Source: Streptomyces barringtoniae
Lineage (GTDB): Bacteria > Actinomycetota > Actinomycetes > Streptomycetales > Streptomycetaceae
Assembly: GCF_020819595.1 (NCBI RefSeq)
Contig: NZ_JAJHNP010000014.1
Span: forward strand, 62,001-126,000
Length of the DNA stretch: 64,000 nucleotides
Reading direction: 5' to 3'
Shown here: positions 16,876 to 26,181 of the stretch, one piece after another
Numbering within the stretch: the first letter of the stretch is position 1
Layout of the letters: each line of letters opens with the position of its first letter
The notes under the pieces: generated by a model
What the model saw: the letters and a program-made list of their open reading frames with translations, nothing else
Database searches by the model: none
Told to the model about the DNA's origin: nothing
Position numbers and translations under genes: made by a program

Positions 16876-17497
16876 CTACTGATCGGCAGGGGTGATCCGG
16901 CGGCCCGTGTGGTTGGTGGGTTCGATCGACACCCACATTCCCGCGCTCGCCGCCCGCCCACTGCGTGGTGTGCGCGCGTTGGGCGAGCCTGCGTACCGCC
17001 TCGGGGTCCGGTACCACACGTGCCGGTGCGACGGCGAGCACGCTCCGGCTCTGGCTCAGGGCGTCGTCCACGTGGTCGACCTCGAAGGCGACCTCCCTCT
17101 CCGCTGCCGCCGCCGTCACGGATTCGGGCGCGGTCCGGAAGATGATGGCGTCATCGACGCATGCGTAGTTGACCGGGACGACCGCCGTGCGGCCGTCGGC
17201 CGTCGACACCGCGATCCGCGTCCCGAAGCCGGGGGTGCAGCAGTGCGTGGCCCTGACCGGGCGGGAGATCCATGCCTCCGCCACGCAGTGCGGCGACCGA
17301 GGTGCCCAGCGCGTCGGCCGGTCTGATGAGCGTCGCCAAGGCCGGATCGGCGGGCTGTTGCTCCGGGTAGGCCAGTAGTAGGGCGACATTCGCGCGCGGC
17401 CGACCGTCTCCTCCCGGCTGAGACCCCGCCTACGGCGTTCGACGGCCGCGCGCCGGCCGACGTCACCTGGACTGCCCGTCCCGGCCGGCCTGGTCAT
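16876..17497 (-). pseudogene. Frameshifted HTH (XRE-type) plus pyridoxamine 5'-phosphate oxidase-like protein
   Basis: Pieces of one protein are spread over different frames. RRRGLSREETVGRARMSP is an XRE-type HTH; LAYPEQQPADPALATLIR to DALGTSVAALRGGGMDLPPG continues in another frame. RIAVSTADGRTAVVPVNY to FEVDHVDDALSQSRSV is the FMN-binding split barrel, and MWVSIEPTNHTGRRITPADQ ends the protein after a third shift, with TAG at 16876-16878. Three frameshifts in about 600 bp make it non-functional as read. Intact homologues (HTH fused to a PPOX-type barrel) are common in Streptomyces stress islands. Confidence 0.75.
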
Positions 17498-17751
17498 CGT
17501 GGACGCGGTCGCCGCCTCGCCGGTTGCCGGCGGCGCCTCGCCCGCCCCCCGGGGGGGCTGCTCGTACTCGAGATGGCGGATGTGGGCGTCCGGCCCGGGA
17601 AACACCAGCGTCATGTCGTGGGTGTCGGACCAGCGCACGTCGTAGGGGGTGTGCCGTCGTCGTGGGGGAGTCCGACGATCTCGCCGACGCGCCTGGCGTC
17701 GCCGGCCGCCGGCCTCTCGATGACGAGGTGGTCGCCGAGGTGCGCTCGCAT
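17498..17751 (-). pseudogene. Frameshifted DUF1918 protein
   Basis: From ATG 17751 the frame reads MRAHLGDHLVIERPAAGD and GEIVGLPHDDGTPP, then breaks in a run of five C (about 17645). DUF1918 homology resumes in the next frame as YDVRWSDTHDMTLVFPGPD. One added C would restore the domain. The restored frame has no stop before the HTH-PPOX remnant, so the natural stop has also been lost or the genes were fused. An intact DUF1918 gene is at 43859-44146. Function of the family is unknown. Confidence 0.7.
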
Positions 17752-17867
17752 GATCGCCGCCCTCTCCTCAGAATGGTGCTGTATCCAACCTGCCACGCGG
17801 GCCGCACTGCCGCACGGGGCGGCGGCCTCGTATCCGCGAGGTGGGTGTCCCGCACCCGGGAGGCACC

Positions 17868-18545
17868 ATGCATCACCGAACAGTCGAGGAGCTCATGTCC
17901 CGGGATGTCGTCCGGGCACGGCCCGACACGCCGTTCAAGGAGCTCGTCAGGCTGCTGGAGGAGAACGACGTCACCGCCGTACCCGTGGTGGACGAGCTCG
18001 GCCGTCCGATGGGCGTGGTGTCCGAGGCCGATCTACTGCGCAAGAGCGCCGACCAGGCCGACCCGACCGGTAGGACCCCCATTCCGCATCTGGAGGCCTG
18101 GGAGCGGGCCAAAGCCGAGGGGTCCCGGGCCGAGGAACTGATGTCCGCTCCCGCGGTGTGCGCGCGGCCCGAATGGACCGTGGTCGAGGCCGCCCGCCTC
18201 ATGGAAACCCAGAACGTCAAACGCCTGCCCGTTGTCGACGAGGCCGATCGGCTGCTGGGCATCGTCAGTCGCGGTGATCTGCTGCGGGTCTTCCTGCGCC
18301 GTGACGAGGCCATTCGCGAGGAGATCACCGGAGACGTTCTGCGGCGCACCTTGGGGCTCGATCCGAGGGACGTGACCGCGGAGGTCCGCGACGGGCGGGT
18401 CGCCCTTGCGGGCACCGTGGAGCACAGGAGTCTGATCCCCGTCATCGAGCAGTTGTGCCGGGGCGTCGACGGCGTGGTCTCGGTCACCGCACAGATCACG
18501 TCCCGGACGGACGGCGCCCGGGACACACCTACTGGGACCCCGTAA
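17868..18545 (+). CDS. CBS-domain pair with C-terminal BON domain (paralogue)
   Basis: A 225-residue paralogue of the gene at 16191. CBS1 includes VTAVPVVDELGRPMGVVSEADLL, CBS2 includes VKRLPVVDEADRLLGIVSRGDLL, and a BON domain (VTAEVRDGRVALAGTVEH) ends the protein. ATG 17868 is preceded by GGGAGG. An 8-of-10 match to the DevR-type consensus lies at 17799-17812, 56 bp upstream. A likely role is a nucleotide-sensing adaptor during energy stress; the partner is unknown. Confidence 0.9.
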   Translation: MHHRTVEELMSRDVVRARPDTPFKELVRLLEENDVTAVPVVDELGRPMGVVSEADLLRKSADQADPTGRTPIPHLEAWERAKAEGSRAEELMSAPAVCARPEWTVVEAARLMETQNVKRLPVVDEADRLLGIVSRGDLLRVFLRRDEAIREEITGDVLRRTLGLDPRDVTAEVRDGRVALAGTVEHRSLIPVIEQLCRGVDGVVSVTAQITSRTDGARDTPTGTP

Positions 18546-18660
18546 AACGACTGGGATTCACCGGGGTTGTCCGGCGATCTGCCGGATGCTGTGCCGAGCC
18601 GAAGGTTCCGGGCCACCGCCGGGCCCTGGAAGCCGGTGCTGCGGCCAGGTTCTGCGGCGG

Positions 18661-19479
18661 TCACATCTGGGGTACGACGGCCACGGGACACGGCGCGTGA
18701 TGCAGCAGTGCGTGGTTGATCAGGCCGAGTTGCAGCCCCGGATGCCCAAGTCGTCGCCGAGCACCCACGATCAGCAGATCTGCGGTCGACGCGGCCTCCA
18801 ACAGCGCCTGGCGCGCCGGTTTCTCGATCAAGCGCCGGCTCACCGCGGCGTCGCCGTACCTTTCCGCAGGCCGGCGCAGAGCGTCGTCGAGCACCTGCGC
18901 CGGGGGACGCCGGTGGGCCTCCAACTGCCACGAGGGTGCCTGTGGTGTCGTACAGGCACCGGACGGTGCGCTCCAGGCGTGCACGGCCTCGAGTCGGCAG
19001 CGCCGCACTTGGGCCTCGCGCACCGCGAAGTCCACGGCCGTGCCGCTGCCCTCCCCGTCCTCGACACCCACGACGACGCTTCCGAACCGGGCAGCGCGGT
19101 GCTCCGAACTGCCGCGGACCACGACCACCGGGCAGTCGGCGCGTGCGGCCACGGCGAGGCTGACCGAGCCGAGGAGCATGCCGGAAAGATCTCCGAGTCC
19201 CCTGTTCCCCAGTACCAGCGCGAAGGCATTACGCCCCTTGCCGACCAGGGCGGAGGCCGCGTCATCGTGCGACACCTCGCTGGACAACCGCACCGCTGGA
19301 GCGCCCTCTCTGGCGCGCGCCGAGGCAGCGCTGATCACGGCGGACGCCTCCTGTTCACCGGCCGCCGCGTGCAGCAGGTGGAGCGGGATCCCGTGCCGGG
19401 CCGCCTCGTCGGCGGCCCAGTCGACGGCCTCAAGGCTCGTCTCGGATCCGTCGACGCCCACCACCAGGGGAATCGTCAC
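18661..19479 (-). CDS. Universal stress protein, two tandem Usp domains
   Basis: A 272-residue protein starting at GTG 19479 with GGAGAGGAG just upstream; longer in-frame starts lack a ribosome site. Domain 1 has VVGVDGSETS and GNRGLGDLSGMLLGSVS. Domain 2 has VVVGVEDGEGS and GARRRLGHPGLQLGLINH, again a weakened second nucleotide loop. It is divergent from the USP gene at 19677, sharing a 197-bp upstream region. Confidence 0.92.
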   Translation of the reverse strand: MTIPLVVGVDGSETSLEAVDWAADEAARHGIPLHLLHAAAGEQEASAVISAASARAREGAPAVRLSSEVSHDDAASALVGKGRNAFALVLGNRGLGDLSGMLLGSVSLAVAARADCPVVVVRGSSEHRAARFGSVVVGVEDGEGSGTAVDFAVREAQVRRCRLEAVHAWSAPSGACTTPQAPSWQLEAHRRPPAQVLDDALRRPAERYGDAAVSRRLIEKPARQALLEAASTADLLIVGARRRLGHPGLQLGLINHALLHHAPCPVAVVPQM

Positions 19480-19676
19480 CGCGCCTGTCTCCTCTCCTGC
19501 CGCCCGCCCCGCTTTCGCGCCCGCCCCCGAGGTCCACATGCGCCGTGGCGAGGACCGGGAGATCCTCGAAGGGGAGAAACTCGCCGCTCCCGGTATGCAG
19601 GCGATGTCCGGACCGTTCACACGATCGGACTCGTTCGCCGTCCCTTCCAGCTTCTTACGAGACGGAGACCGCCGCC

Positions 19677-20546
19677 ATGCAACCAGTCGTCACCGTGGGC
19701 CTCGACGGCTCGCCCGAGAGTCTCGCCGCCGCCCGTTGGGCCGCCGATGAGGCCGGGAGGCGAAAGCTCACTCTCCGGCTACTGCACGCGTGGCCGATGC
19801 TTGCCCCGGAACCGGCTCGTCTTCCCGCGGAACTCGATCAGAACTACTGGGCGAAGCATCTTGTCGACACAGTGCAGGCGGAACTCCGGACAGGCCACCC
19901 GGGCCTGGCCATCGGCAGGAACCTGGTCGCCGACGACGCCCAGCACGCCCTGCTCCAAGCGGCCTCCGAGTCGGAGATGGTCGTCCTGGGCTCCCGAGGA
20001 CTCGAGCCCGTCGAGAGCTACTTCCTCGGGGACGTCAGCATGCCCGTTGTGGCACGGGCCGAGCGGCCCGTGGTGCTGGTGCGCGCCGAACTCCGGGACG
20101 AGGGGAGACCAGCCACGGCGGCGAGCCGTGTCGTTGTGGCCCTGAAACTGCACGGATCGTCGGACGACCTACTCGATTTCGCCTTTCATACCGCTGCGGC
20201 CAGGGACGTTCCTGTCCTCGTCGTCCACGGCCGCAGCGTGCCGCTCAGCGCACGTACGCCCTGGGGAGTGGACCACGGCTTCAGCGAGGAGACGACCCGG
20301 GACGCGCACGAGCAGGTGAGCAGAGCGCTGCAGCCGTGGCGGGAGAAGTACCCGCAGGTGGACGTGGCCGACAGCATCCGTCTCGAAAGCCCCGCCAAGG
20401 CCGTCGTACGAGCCGCGGAGGGCGCCTCACTGCTGGTCGTCGGCCGACGCCGGCACCGTACCGGTCTGGCGCCCCACCTCGGTCCGGTGGCGCAGGCCGC
20501 CGTCCATCATGGACGCTGCCCGGTCGCCGTGGTTCCTCATGACTGA
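19677..20546 (+). CDS. Universal stress protein, two Usp domains with divergent second half
   Basis: A 289-residue protein. Domain 1 has VTVGLDGSPES and GSRGLEPVESYFLGDVS. Domain 2 starts VVVALKLHGSS and ends GRRRHRTGLAPHLGPV, so both lack the perfect G-x2-G-x9-G-S loop and ATP binding is doubtful. ATG 19677 follows GGAGAC. Its stop overlaps the start of the kinase-ATPase gene by 8 nt, reproducing the Rv2005c-Rv2004c pairing in the mycobacterial DosR regulon. Confidence 0.9.
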   Translation: MQPVVTVGLDGSPESLAAARWAADEAGRRKLTLRLLHAWPMLAPEPARLPAELDQNYWAKHLVDTVQAELRTGHPGLAIGRNLVADDAQHALLQAASESEMVVLGSRGLEPVESYFLGDVSMPVVARAERPVVLVRAELRDEGRPATAASRVVVALKLHGSSDDLLDFAFHTAAARDVPVLVVHGRSVPLSARTPWGVDHGFSEETTRDAHEQVSRALQPWREKYPQVDVADSIRLESPAKAVVRAAEGASLLVVGRRRHRTGLAPHLGPVAQAAVHHGRCPVAVVPHD

Positions 20547-22107
20547 GCCCGGTCACCACGAGCCGCGTGCCGACGTGTCCGCTCTGCGGCCGAGTGCTCC
20601 GCACGACGGGGAGCCGCTGTCGCGCGCTGCGGTGTGCGAGACCCACACCGCGACGCTGTTCTTCGTCGGCGACCGAGCCTACAAGCTCAAGAAGCCGGTC
20701 GATCTGGGATTCCTGGACTACACCACGGTCGCTGGCCGCCGAGCCGCATGCGAGCGCGAAATAGCCCTCAACCGCCGGTTCGCCCCCGACGTCTACGTGG
20801 GGCTCGGTGAGTTCCGCAGTCCCGATGGGGAGTCACCTGAACCACTCGTGGTGATGCGTCGCATGCCGGAGGAGCGCCGCCTCTCCCATCTCGTAAGGGC
20901 GGGGGCTGTTGTGGACGACGTCCTTCGCACCGTCGCCCGGCAACTGGCGGCATGGCACGCGCACGCGCCCCGTGGCCGCGACGTGGACGAGCAGGGCACG
21001 CGGGATGCGCTGTCGGCACGATGGGAGGCGAGCTTCTCGCAGGTCCAGACACTGGCCGCGGACGGCGCCGTGCCCGACTGCCTGACGGAGATCGAGGGGC
21101 TGGTGCGCCGCTATCTCGCAGGTCGCAAGCGGTTGTTCGACGCCCGTATCGAGCAGGGGCGGGTGATCGACGGCCATGGCGACCTGCTCGCCGAGGACGT
21201 CTTCTGCCTCGACGACGGTCCCCGGGTCCTGGACTGCCTGGAGTTCGACGACCGCCTCCGCTACGTCGACGGCCTCGACGACGCCGCCTTCCTTGCCATG
21301 GACCTGGAACAGCTCGGGGCCCGGGAGGCCGCGGCGTACTTCCTCGCCCGGTACGGCGAATACTCCGGGGATCCCGCGCCCTCGTCTCTGTGGCACCACT
21401 ACGTCGCCTACCGCGCCTTCGTCCGGGCCAAGGTCTCGGTGATCCAGGCCCGGCAGGGCGCGCCCGGCGCCGAAGCCGCGGCGCGGCGGCTCGCCTCCAT
21501 GGCACTGCGCCACCTGCGCACCTCCGCTGTCGGCCTCACCCTCGTCGGCGGACTGCCGGGCAGCGGGAAGTCCACCCTCTCCGGAGCCCTGGCCGACCGG
21601 CTGGGGGTCACCCTGCTCAGCAGTGACCGCATGCGCAAGGAACTGGCGGGCATCCCGGCGGAGCAGTCCGCCGCGGCGGGCTACGGCGAAGGGCTGTACA
21701 CGCCCGAATGGACGGCCAGGACCTACGCCGCGCTGCTCGACCGCGCGGCCGCACTGCTTTCCTCCGGTGAATCGGTGGTCCTCGACGCCACCTGGTCCGA
21801 CGCCGCACAGCGCGAAGCAGCTCTGCGCCTGGCCGACCGAACCAGCGCCGACCTGGTGGCCCTCCACTGCCAGGTGCCGGGCGAGCTGTCGGCGGCTCGC
21901 CTGAGCACGCGCGCCCCGGGCGTCTCCGACGCCGGTCTCGGCATCGCCACCGCCATGGCTGCCAAGGAGCCGCCGTGGCCCGAGGCCGTCCCGGTCGACA
22001 CCAGTGGCGCGCTGGAGTCCGCGGTGGCCCAGGCGCTGGCGGCCGTATGCCCGTGGGGCAGCGGTCAGGCACCGGTCTTCCGCCGCCCGTACATGGAGCC
22101 GGACTGA
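20539..22107 (+). CDS. Rv2004c-like kinase-fold protein fused to a P-loop ATPase/kinase
   Basis: A 522-residue two-domain protein. The N-terminal half resembles aminoglycoside-phosphotransferase-fold kinases, with Lys-rich YKLKKPVDLGFLDY and the catalytic-loop-like IDGHGDLLAEDVFCLDD. The C-terminal half is a gluconate-kinase-like P-loop NTPase with GGLPGSGKSTLSGAL and VVLDATWSD. The arrangement matches Rv2004c, a DosR-regulon protein of unknown substrate. It overlaps the USP gene upstream, so the two are translationally coupled. The substrate is not predictable. Confidence 0.85.
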   Translation: MTEPGHHEPRADVSALRPSAPHDGEPLSRAAVCETHTATLFFVGDRAYKLKKPVDLGFLDYTTVAGRRAACEREIALNRRFAPDVYVGLGEFRSPDGESPEPLVVMRRMPEERRLSHLVRAGAVVDDVLRTVARQLAAWHAHAPRGRDVDEQGTRDALSARWEASFSQVQTLAADGAVPDCLTEIEGLVRRYLAGRKRLFDARIEQGRVIDGHGDLLAEDVFCLDDGPRVLDCLEFDDRLRYVDGLDDAAFLAMDLEQLGAREAAAYFLARYGEYSGDPAPSSLWHHYVAYRAFVRAKVSVIQARQGAPGAEAAARRLASMALRHLRTSAVGLTLVGGLPGSGKSTLSGALADRLGVTLLSSDRMRKELAGIPAEQSAAAGYGEGLYTPEWTARTYAALLDRAAALLSSGESVVLDATWSDAAQREAALRLADRTSADLVALHCQVPGELSAARLSTRAPGVSDAGLGIATAMAAKEPPWPEAVPVDTSGALESAVAQALAAVCPWGSGQAPVFRRPYMEPD

Positions 22108-22184
22108 GCTGTTGCGAGTGGCCGTGTTGCCCGGGTGCGGTGCGGGGGTGACCGTGGAGGTGGGGGAGCGAGGGAGTAAACGCG

Positions 22185-23213
22185 GTGCGAGCGCTCGTCT
22201 ACCACGGCCCGGAACACACCTCCTGGGACACCGTCCCCGATCCGGTGATCGAGGAGGCGACCGACGCGATCGTCCGGGTCGACGCAACGACCGTCTGCGG
22301 CACCGATCTGCACATACGGCGGGGCGACTTCCCCGAGGTGAAGCCGGGGACGGTCCTCGGTCACGAGGCCGTCGGCGAGGTCGTCGACGTCGGTGAGCAG
22401 GTCCACCACCTGCGCCCCGGCGATCAGGTGATCGTGTCGTCCGTCTCTGCCTGCGGTGACTGCGCGGAGTGCCGCGACGGCAGGTACGGACAGTGCCGTG
22501 GGGGTGGCGGATGGATCCTGGGCAGTCTGATCAACGGCACCCAGGCCGAACTGGTGCGTGTGCCGTTCGCCGATCACTCCACCACCCGACGGCCCCCGGA
22601 CCTTCCACCCGTTGACGCCGTACTGCTCGCCGAGCTCCTCCCCACCGCCTACGAGGTCGGGGTCCGCAACGGACACGTCGGCCCGGGAGACACCGTCGTC
22701 GTGGTGGGCGCCGGCCCCGTCGGTCTCGCCACGGTGGTCGTTGCCCGGCTCTACTCGCCTCGCAGGATCATCGTCGTCGACCTGGCCGGCGCTCGGCTGG
22801 AGAACGCCAAGCGTGTGGGGGCGGATGCCGCCGAATCGCCAGGAACCATGATCGCCGACCTGTCCGAGGGGCCGGGGGCCGACGTGGTCATCGAGGCGTC
22901 CGGCGCCCCGGACGGTTTCGTGCTCTGCACGCGCGCCGTCCGCACGGGAGGGCACATCGCCAACATCGGCACCCACGGCAAACCGGTGTCACTGCATCTG
23001 GAGTCCCTCTGGCGCAAGAACGTGACGATCAGCACGGGCCAGGTCGACACGTCCTCCACGCCGTGGCTGCTGGAACTGTTGAGGTTCGGCCATCTGCCCG
23101 TCTCCCCGTTGGTCACCCACACGTTCGGCCTCGACCGGATGGAAGACGCCTATGAGGCGTTCGCGCGCGGCACCAGCACAGGCGCCCTCAAAGTGGTGCT
23201 GCAGCGGGAGTGA
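22185..23213 (+). CDS. Zinc-dependent medium-chain alcohol dehydrogenase
   Basis: A 342-residue MDR-family dehydrogenase. Catalytic zinc site CGTDLH and GHEAVGEVV, structural zinc cysteines CGDCAECRDGRYGQC, and Rossmann motif VVGAGPVGLATVV are all present, followed by a VDLAGARLENAKRVGAD cofactor region whose acidic residue favours NAD. Start is GTG 22185. A weak box-like sequence (8 of 10) lies at 22119-22132. In a dormancy context it may regenerate NAD by reducing an aldehyde. The substrate is unknown. Confidence 0.92.
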   Translation: MRALVYHGPEHTSWDTVPDPVIEEATDAIVRVDATTVCGTDLHIRRGDFPEVKPGTVLGHEAVGEVVDVGEQVHHLRPGDQVIVSSVSACGDCAECRDGRYGQCRGGGGWILGSLINGTQAELVRVPFADHSTTRRPPDLPPVDAVLLAELLPTAYEVGVRNGHVGPGDTVVVVGAGPVGLATVVVARLYSPRRIIVVDLAGARLENAKRVGADAAESPGTMIADLSEGPGADVVIEASGAPDGFVLCTRAVRTGGHIANIGTHGKPVSLHLESLWRKNVTISTGQVDTSSTPWLLELLRFGHLPVSPLVTHTFGLDRMEDAYEAFARGTSTGALKVVLQRE

Positions 23214-23277
23214 ACGCGGAAGGAACGTGGCCGTGGGGCGTACCGGGCAGCCGCGGCCTCGGCGTGTCACAAGGTGG

Positions 23278-23550
23278 TCATGATCCCTGGCCGGTCCTTT
23301 CGACCAGGAACCGCGTCGTGTCGGACAGCGTGGTCAGGTCCGGGTAGTCCTCTTCGCCGATACGGACGCCCACCCGCTCGGACAGCAGCTCGACCAGGCT
23401 GAGGAAATCGAGCGAATCCAGTTCGAGCACATCGCGGAACTTGTCGTCCGGTTCGACCAGAGTGAAGTCGGCGTCGGGGATGATCTGCGTGATCGACTCC
23501 TTGATCAGCGACAGGGCCTCCGCGTCGTTCAGTGGCTTCATCTGACTCAC
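23278..23550 (-). CDS. Acyl carrier protein
   Basis: A 90-residue ACP with the phosphopantetheine attachment motif ELDSLDFLSLVELL (Ser46). It is the last gene of the operon starting at 29032; GTG 23550 overlaps the E2 stop (GTGA), and an in-frame ATG lies 9 nt further on. ACPs are rarely found with 2-oxoacid dehydrogenases. It may accept acyl groups made by the complex or by the synthetase, but no ketosynthase is present in the window. Confidence 0.88.
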   Translation of the reverse strand: MSQMKPLNDAEALSLIKESITQIIPDADFTLVEPDDKFRDVLELDSLDFLSLVELLSERVGVRIGEEDYPDLTTLSDTTRFLVERTGQGS

Positions 23551-25100
23551 AACTCCTCCGGTCTCTGCAGAAGTCGGTCGACCGCCGTGAGATAGCGCGC
23601 CCCCACCGCGCCGTCCGTGGCCCGGTGGTCGGCGGCCAGGGTCGCGGTCACCACCGGACGCACTCCGAGCATGCCGCCCGCGGCCCAGGGCCGCTCGACG
23701 ACCGCGCCGAAGCCCACCAGGGCCACCTGAGGCGGGTGGATCACCCCGAACACGGCCTCCACGCCCTGGTCGCCCAGGCTGGTGACGGTCAGAGTGGCGC
23801 CGGCCATCTCGCTCCCGCGCAGCCGCCCTCGACGGGCTCGCTGTACCAGCTCCTTCAGACGGGTCATGAGGGCGTCGGGCGGCAGTGTGTCGGCGTTGTG
23901 GATCACCGGGGCGAGCAGTCCGCCCTGCCGGAGTGAGACCGCGATGCCCACATTGATCTCGGAGGCGGGGACGAATCCACCGTTCTGCCAGTAGCCGTTG
24001 AGTGCCGGCACCTCACGTGCCGCGACGGCGGCGGCTTTCAGGAGCAGGGCCGCCGGTACGAGTCGGTCGGCGGGCGTACGAGCGCGGTTGACCCGGCGGA
24101 GCCAGTCGTCGGCCGCCGTCAGGTCGATGGTGGTGGACAGGTAGTAGTGCGGGATCTCCCGCTTGGAGCGGCTCATGAGGTCGGCGATGGCACGGCGCAT
24201 GGTGTCCGTACGGTCCTCCGGGCGGCTGTCTCTTCGTGCGGCGGCGTCCGGATGCTGGTCGCCGTTCAGCGGGCCTCGATCGGGTCGCTCGGGTCCGCTT
24301 CCTCTTCCTCCGGCAAGGGTGCGCATGGCCGTACGCACGTCCGCCGCCCGCACGGCTCCGCCGTCCCCGGTGCCCCGCACCGCCGCCAGGTCGACGCCGA
24401 GGTCTTGGGCGAGGCGCCGCGCGTACGGGGTGGCCCGCACTCTCGGGGCGAGGGGCGGCTGGGCGTGCTCCACGTCGGCACGTGTGATCCGGCCGCCCCG
24501 GCCGGTGCCGTGCAGTGTCGTCAGGTCGACACCGCGCAGCACGGCCAGGTGCCGTACGAGCGGACCGGCGCCGATCACCGAGTCGGCTCCACCGGACGGC
24601 TTCGGGGGCGCGGGTACGTGCTCGTCGGTCGGCTCCTTCCGGGATGCGGCGAGTGCCGGCTCCGGAGTCGCCTCGGGCTTGCGGGCCGCCTTCTTCCGAG
24701 GCGCCGGACGCTGGTGCCGTGCGGCCGGTGCCTGGTCGGCCGCCGCGCGCGTCAGCGCCTTGTTCAAGACGGCCTCCCCGGTCGGCTCGGCGGACCAGGC
24801 CGGGACCCGCTCCGCCCCGGCCGTCACCGGCCCGCCGGAGACGCCCGCCCGCACGTCCGGCACGGCTTGGTCCTCGATCAGCGCGAGCGGTGTTCCCACC
24901 GGTACCCGGGTCCCGGGCTCGACGAGCAGCCGCCCCACCGTCCCGGACTCGAAGCACTCGACCTCTATGGCGGCCTTGTCCGTCTCCACGACCGCCATGA
25001 CATCGCCCTTGTGCACCCGGTCCCCGGGACTCACGAGCCACTCCTGCAGCAGCCCCTCGTCCATGTCCGCGCCGAGCGAGGGCATGGTGAACGCGGTCAT
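23547..25100 (-). CDS. 2-oxoacid dehydrogenase E2, dihydrolipoamide acyltransferase
   Basis: A 517-residue E2. The lipoyl domain (1-80) has the acceptor Lys42 in VVETDKAAIEVE, followed by a long Ala/Pro/Lys linker. There are two peripheral-subunit-binding motifs, around LRGVDLTTLHGTGRGGRIT and LGVDLAAVRGTGDGGAVR, where one is usual. The catalytic domain ends with the active-site motif DHRATDG (His about 492). Only 1 bp separates it from E1-beta. No E3 gene lies in the window, so it must use one encoded elsewhere. Confidence 0.92.
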   Translation of the reverse strand: MTAFTMPSLGADMDEGLLQEWLVSPGDRVHKGDVMAVVETDKAAIEVECFESGTVGRLLVEPGTRVPVGTPLALIEDQAVPDVRAGVSGGPVTAGAERVPAWSAEPTGEAVLNKALTRAAADQAPAARHQRPAPRKKAARKPEATPEPALAASRKEPTDEHVPAPPKPSGGADSVIGAGPLVRHLAVLRGVDLTTLHGTGRGGRITRADVEHAQPPLAPRVRATPYARRLAQDLGVDLAAVRGTGDGGAVRAADVRTAMRTLAGGRGSGPERPDRGPLNGDQHPDAAARRDSRPEDRTDTMRRAIADLMSRSKREIPHYYLSTTIDLTAADDWLRRVNRARTPADRLVPAALLLKAAAVAAREVPALNGYWQNGGFVPASEINVGIAVSLRQGGLLAPVIHNADTLPPDALMTRLKELVQRARRGRLRGSEMAGATLTVTSLGDQGVEAVFGVIHPPQVALVGFGAVVERPWAAGGMLGVRPVVTATLAADHRATDGAVGARYLTAVDRLLQRPEEL

Positions 25101-25101
25101 C

Positions 25102-26181
25102 TCAGCCCGACCTTCCGGTCACCGGTTGCCGTTCCGCCCCGTTGGCTCCGGTCGGCACTGGTTCACCCACGGCGCGGTGCGCGGCTGCGACGATTCCGTC
25201 GACCTGAGGCAGCGCGGCCTCCTCCAGCCTGCGTGCGTAAGGTATGGGCACTTCGGCGCTGCACACCCGCTCTACGGGGGCGTCGAGGTCGTAGAAATGC
25301 TGTTCCGTGAGGCGCGCCGAGATCTCCGCGGCGAGGCTGCCGGTGCGCCAGCCCTCGTCGACGACGACGGCACGGTGGGTGCGCGCGACCGAGTCGCCGA
25401 CGGTGGCGTCGTCCAGAGGGCGCAGCGTGCGCAAATCGATGACCTCGGCGCTGATGCCGCCGCTCGCGAGGTCGCCGGCGGCGGCCAGCGCTTTGGGGAG
25501 TGACCCGCCGTACGCGATCAGCGAGACGTCCGTGCCGGGCCGGCGGACGGCCGCGTGGTCGATGTCGACCGGCCCTGCGTCGGCGGGCAGGTCGCCCGAG
25601 ACGTTGTACAGGCTGCCGTGCTCGAAGATCAGCACCGGGTCGGGGTCGGCGAGCGCGGGGGCCAGCATGTAGCGGGCGTCGGTGAGAGTCGCCGGGGCCA
25701 GGACACGCAGGCCGGGGATGTGCGCGTACCAGCCCTCGAGGCTGTGCGAGTGCTGAGCCGCGAGCTGTCGTCCCGCGCCCGTGGTCATCCGGATCACGAT
25801 CGGTACGGGCAGTTGGCCGCCCGACATGTGCAACAAGGTCGCCGCGTTGTTGAGGATCTGGTCGAGGGCCAGCAGGCTGAAGTTGACCGTCATGATCTCG
25901 ACGATCGGCCGCATGCCCGCCAGGGCGGCACCGATGCCGGCGCCGACGAACGCCGACTCGGACAACGGGGCGTCGCGGATCCGCTCGGGCCCGAACTCCT
26001 CCAGCAGACCGAGGCTGACACCGAAGCAGCCGCCGTACCGGCCGACGTCCTCGCCCATCAGGAACACCCGCTCGTCGCTGCGCAGCGCCTCGCGCATGGC
26101 CTCGCGCATGGCCTCCCGGTACGTCGTCTTCCGGTCGGAAGGCGCGGTGGCTTCGGCGACACGCGTGTGTGTCGTGGTCAT
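25102..26181 (-). CDS. 2-oxoacid dehydrogenase E1 component, beta subunit
   Basis: A 359-residue transketolase-type beta subunit: pyrimidine-binding domain with FLMGEDVGRYGGCFGVS and a C-terminal domain with VVDEGWRTGSLAAEI. ATG overlaps the E1-alpha stop (ATGA). The N-terminal helix contains a tandem REAMREAMREA repeat from a 12-bp duplication (26086-26115). Together with E1-alpha it decarboxylates a 2-oxoacid (pyruvate, acetoin-type or branched-chain); specificity cannot be read from the sequence. Confidence 0.92.
   Translation of the reverse strand: MTTTHTRVAEATAPSDRKTTYREAMREAMREALRSDERVFLMGEDVGRYGGCFGVSLGLLEEFGPERIRDAPLSESAFVGAGIGAALAGMRPIVEIMTVNFSLLALDQILNNAATLLHMSGGQLPVPIVIRMTTGAGRQLAAQHSHSLEGWYAHIPGLRVLAPATLTDARYMLAPALADPDPVLIFEHGSLYNVSGDLPADAGPVDIDHAAVRRPGTDVSLIAYGGSLPKALAAAGDLASGGISAEVIDLRTLRPLDDATVGDSVARTHRAVVVDEGWRTGSLAAEISARLTEQHFYDLDAPVERVCSAEVPIPYARRLEEAALPQVDGIVAAAHRAVGEPVPTGANGAERQPVTGRSG

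Noticed and set aside
26086..26115. Tandem GCCTCGCGCATG units as a CRISPR-like or regulatory repeat
   Set aside because: They are a 12-bp in-frame duplication within E1-beta coding for REAMREAM. No CRISPR array was seen in the window.
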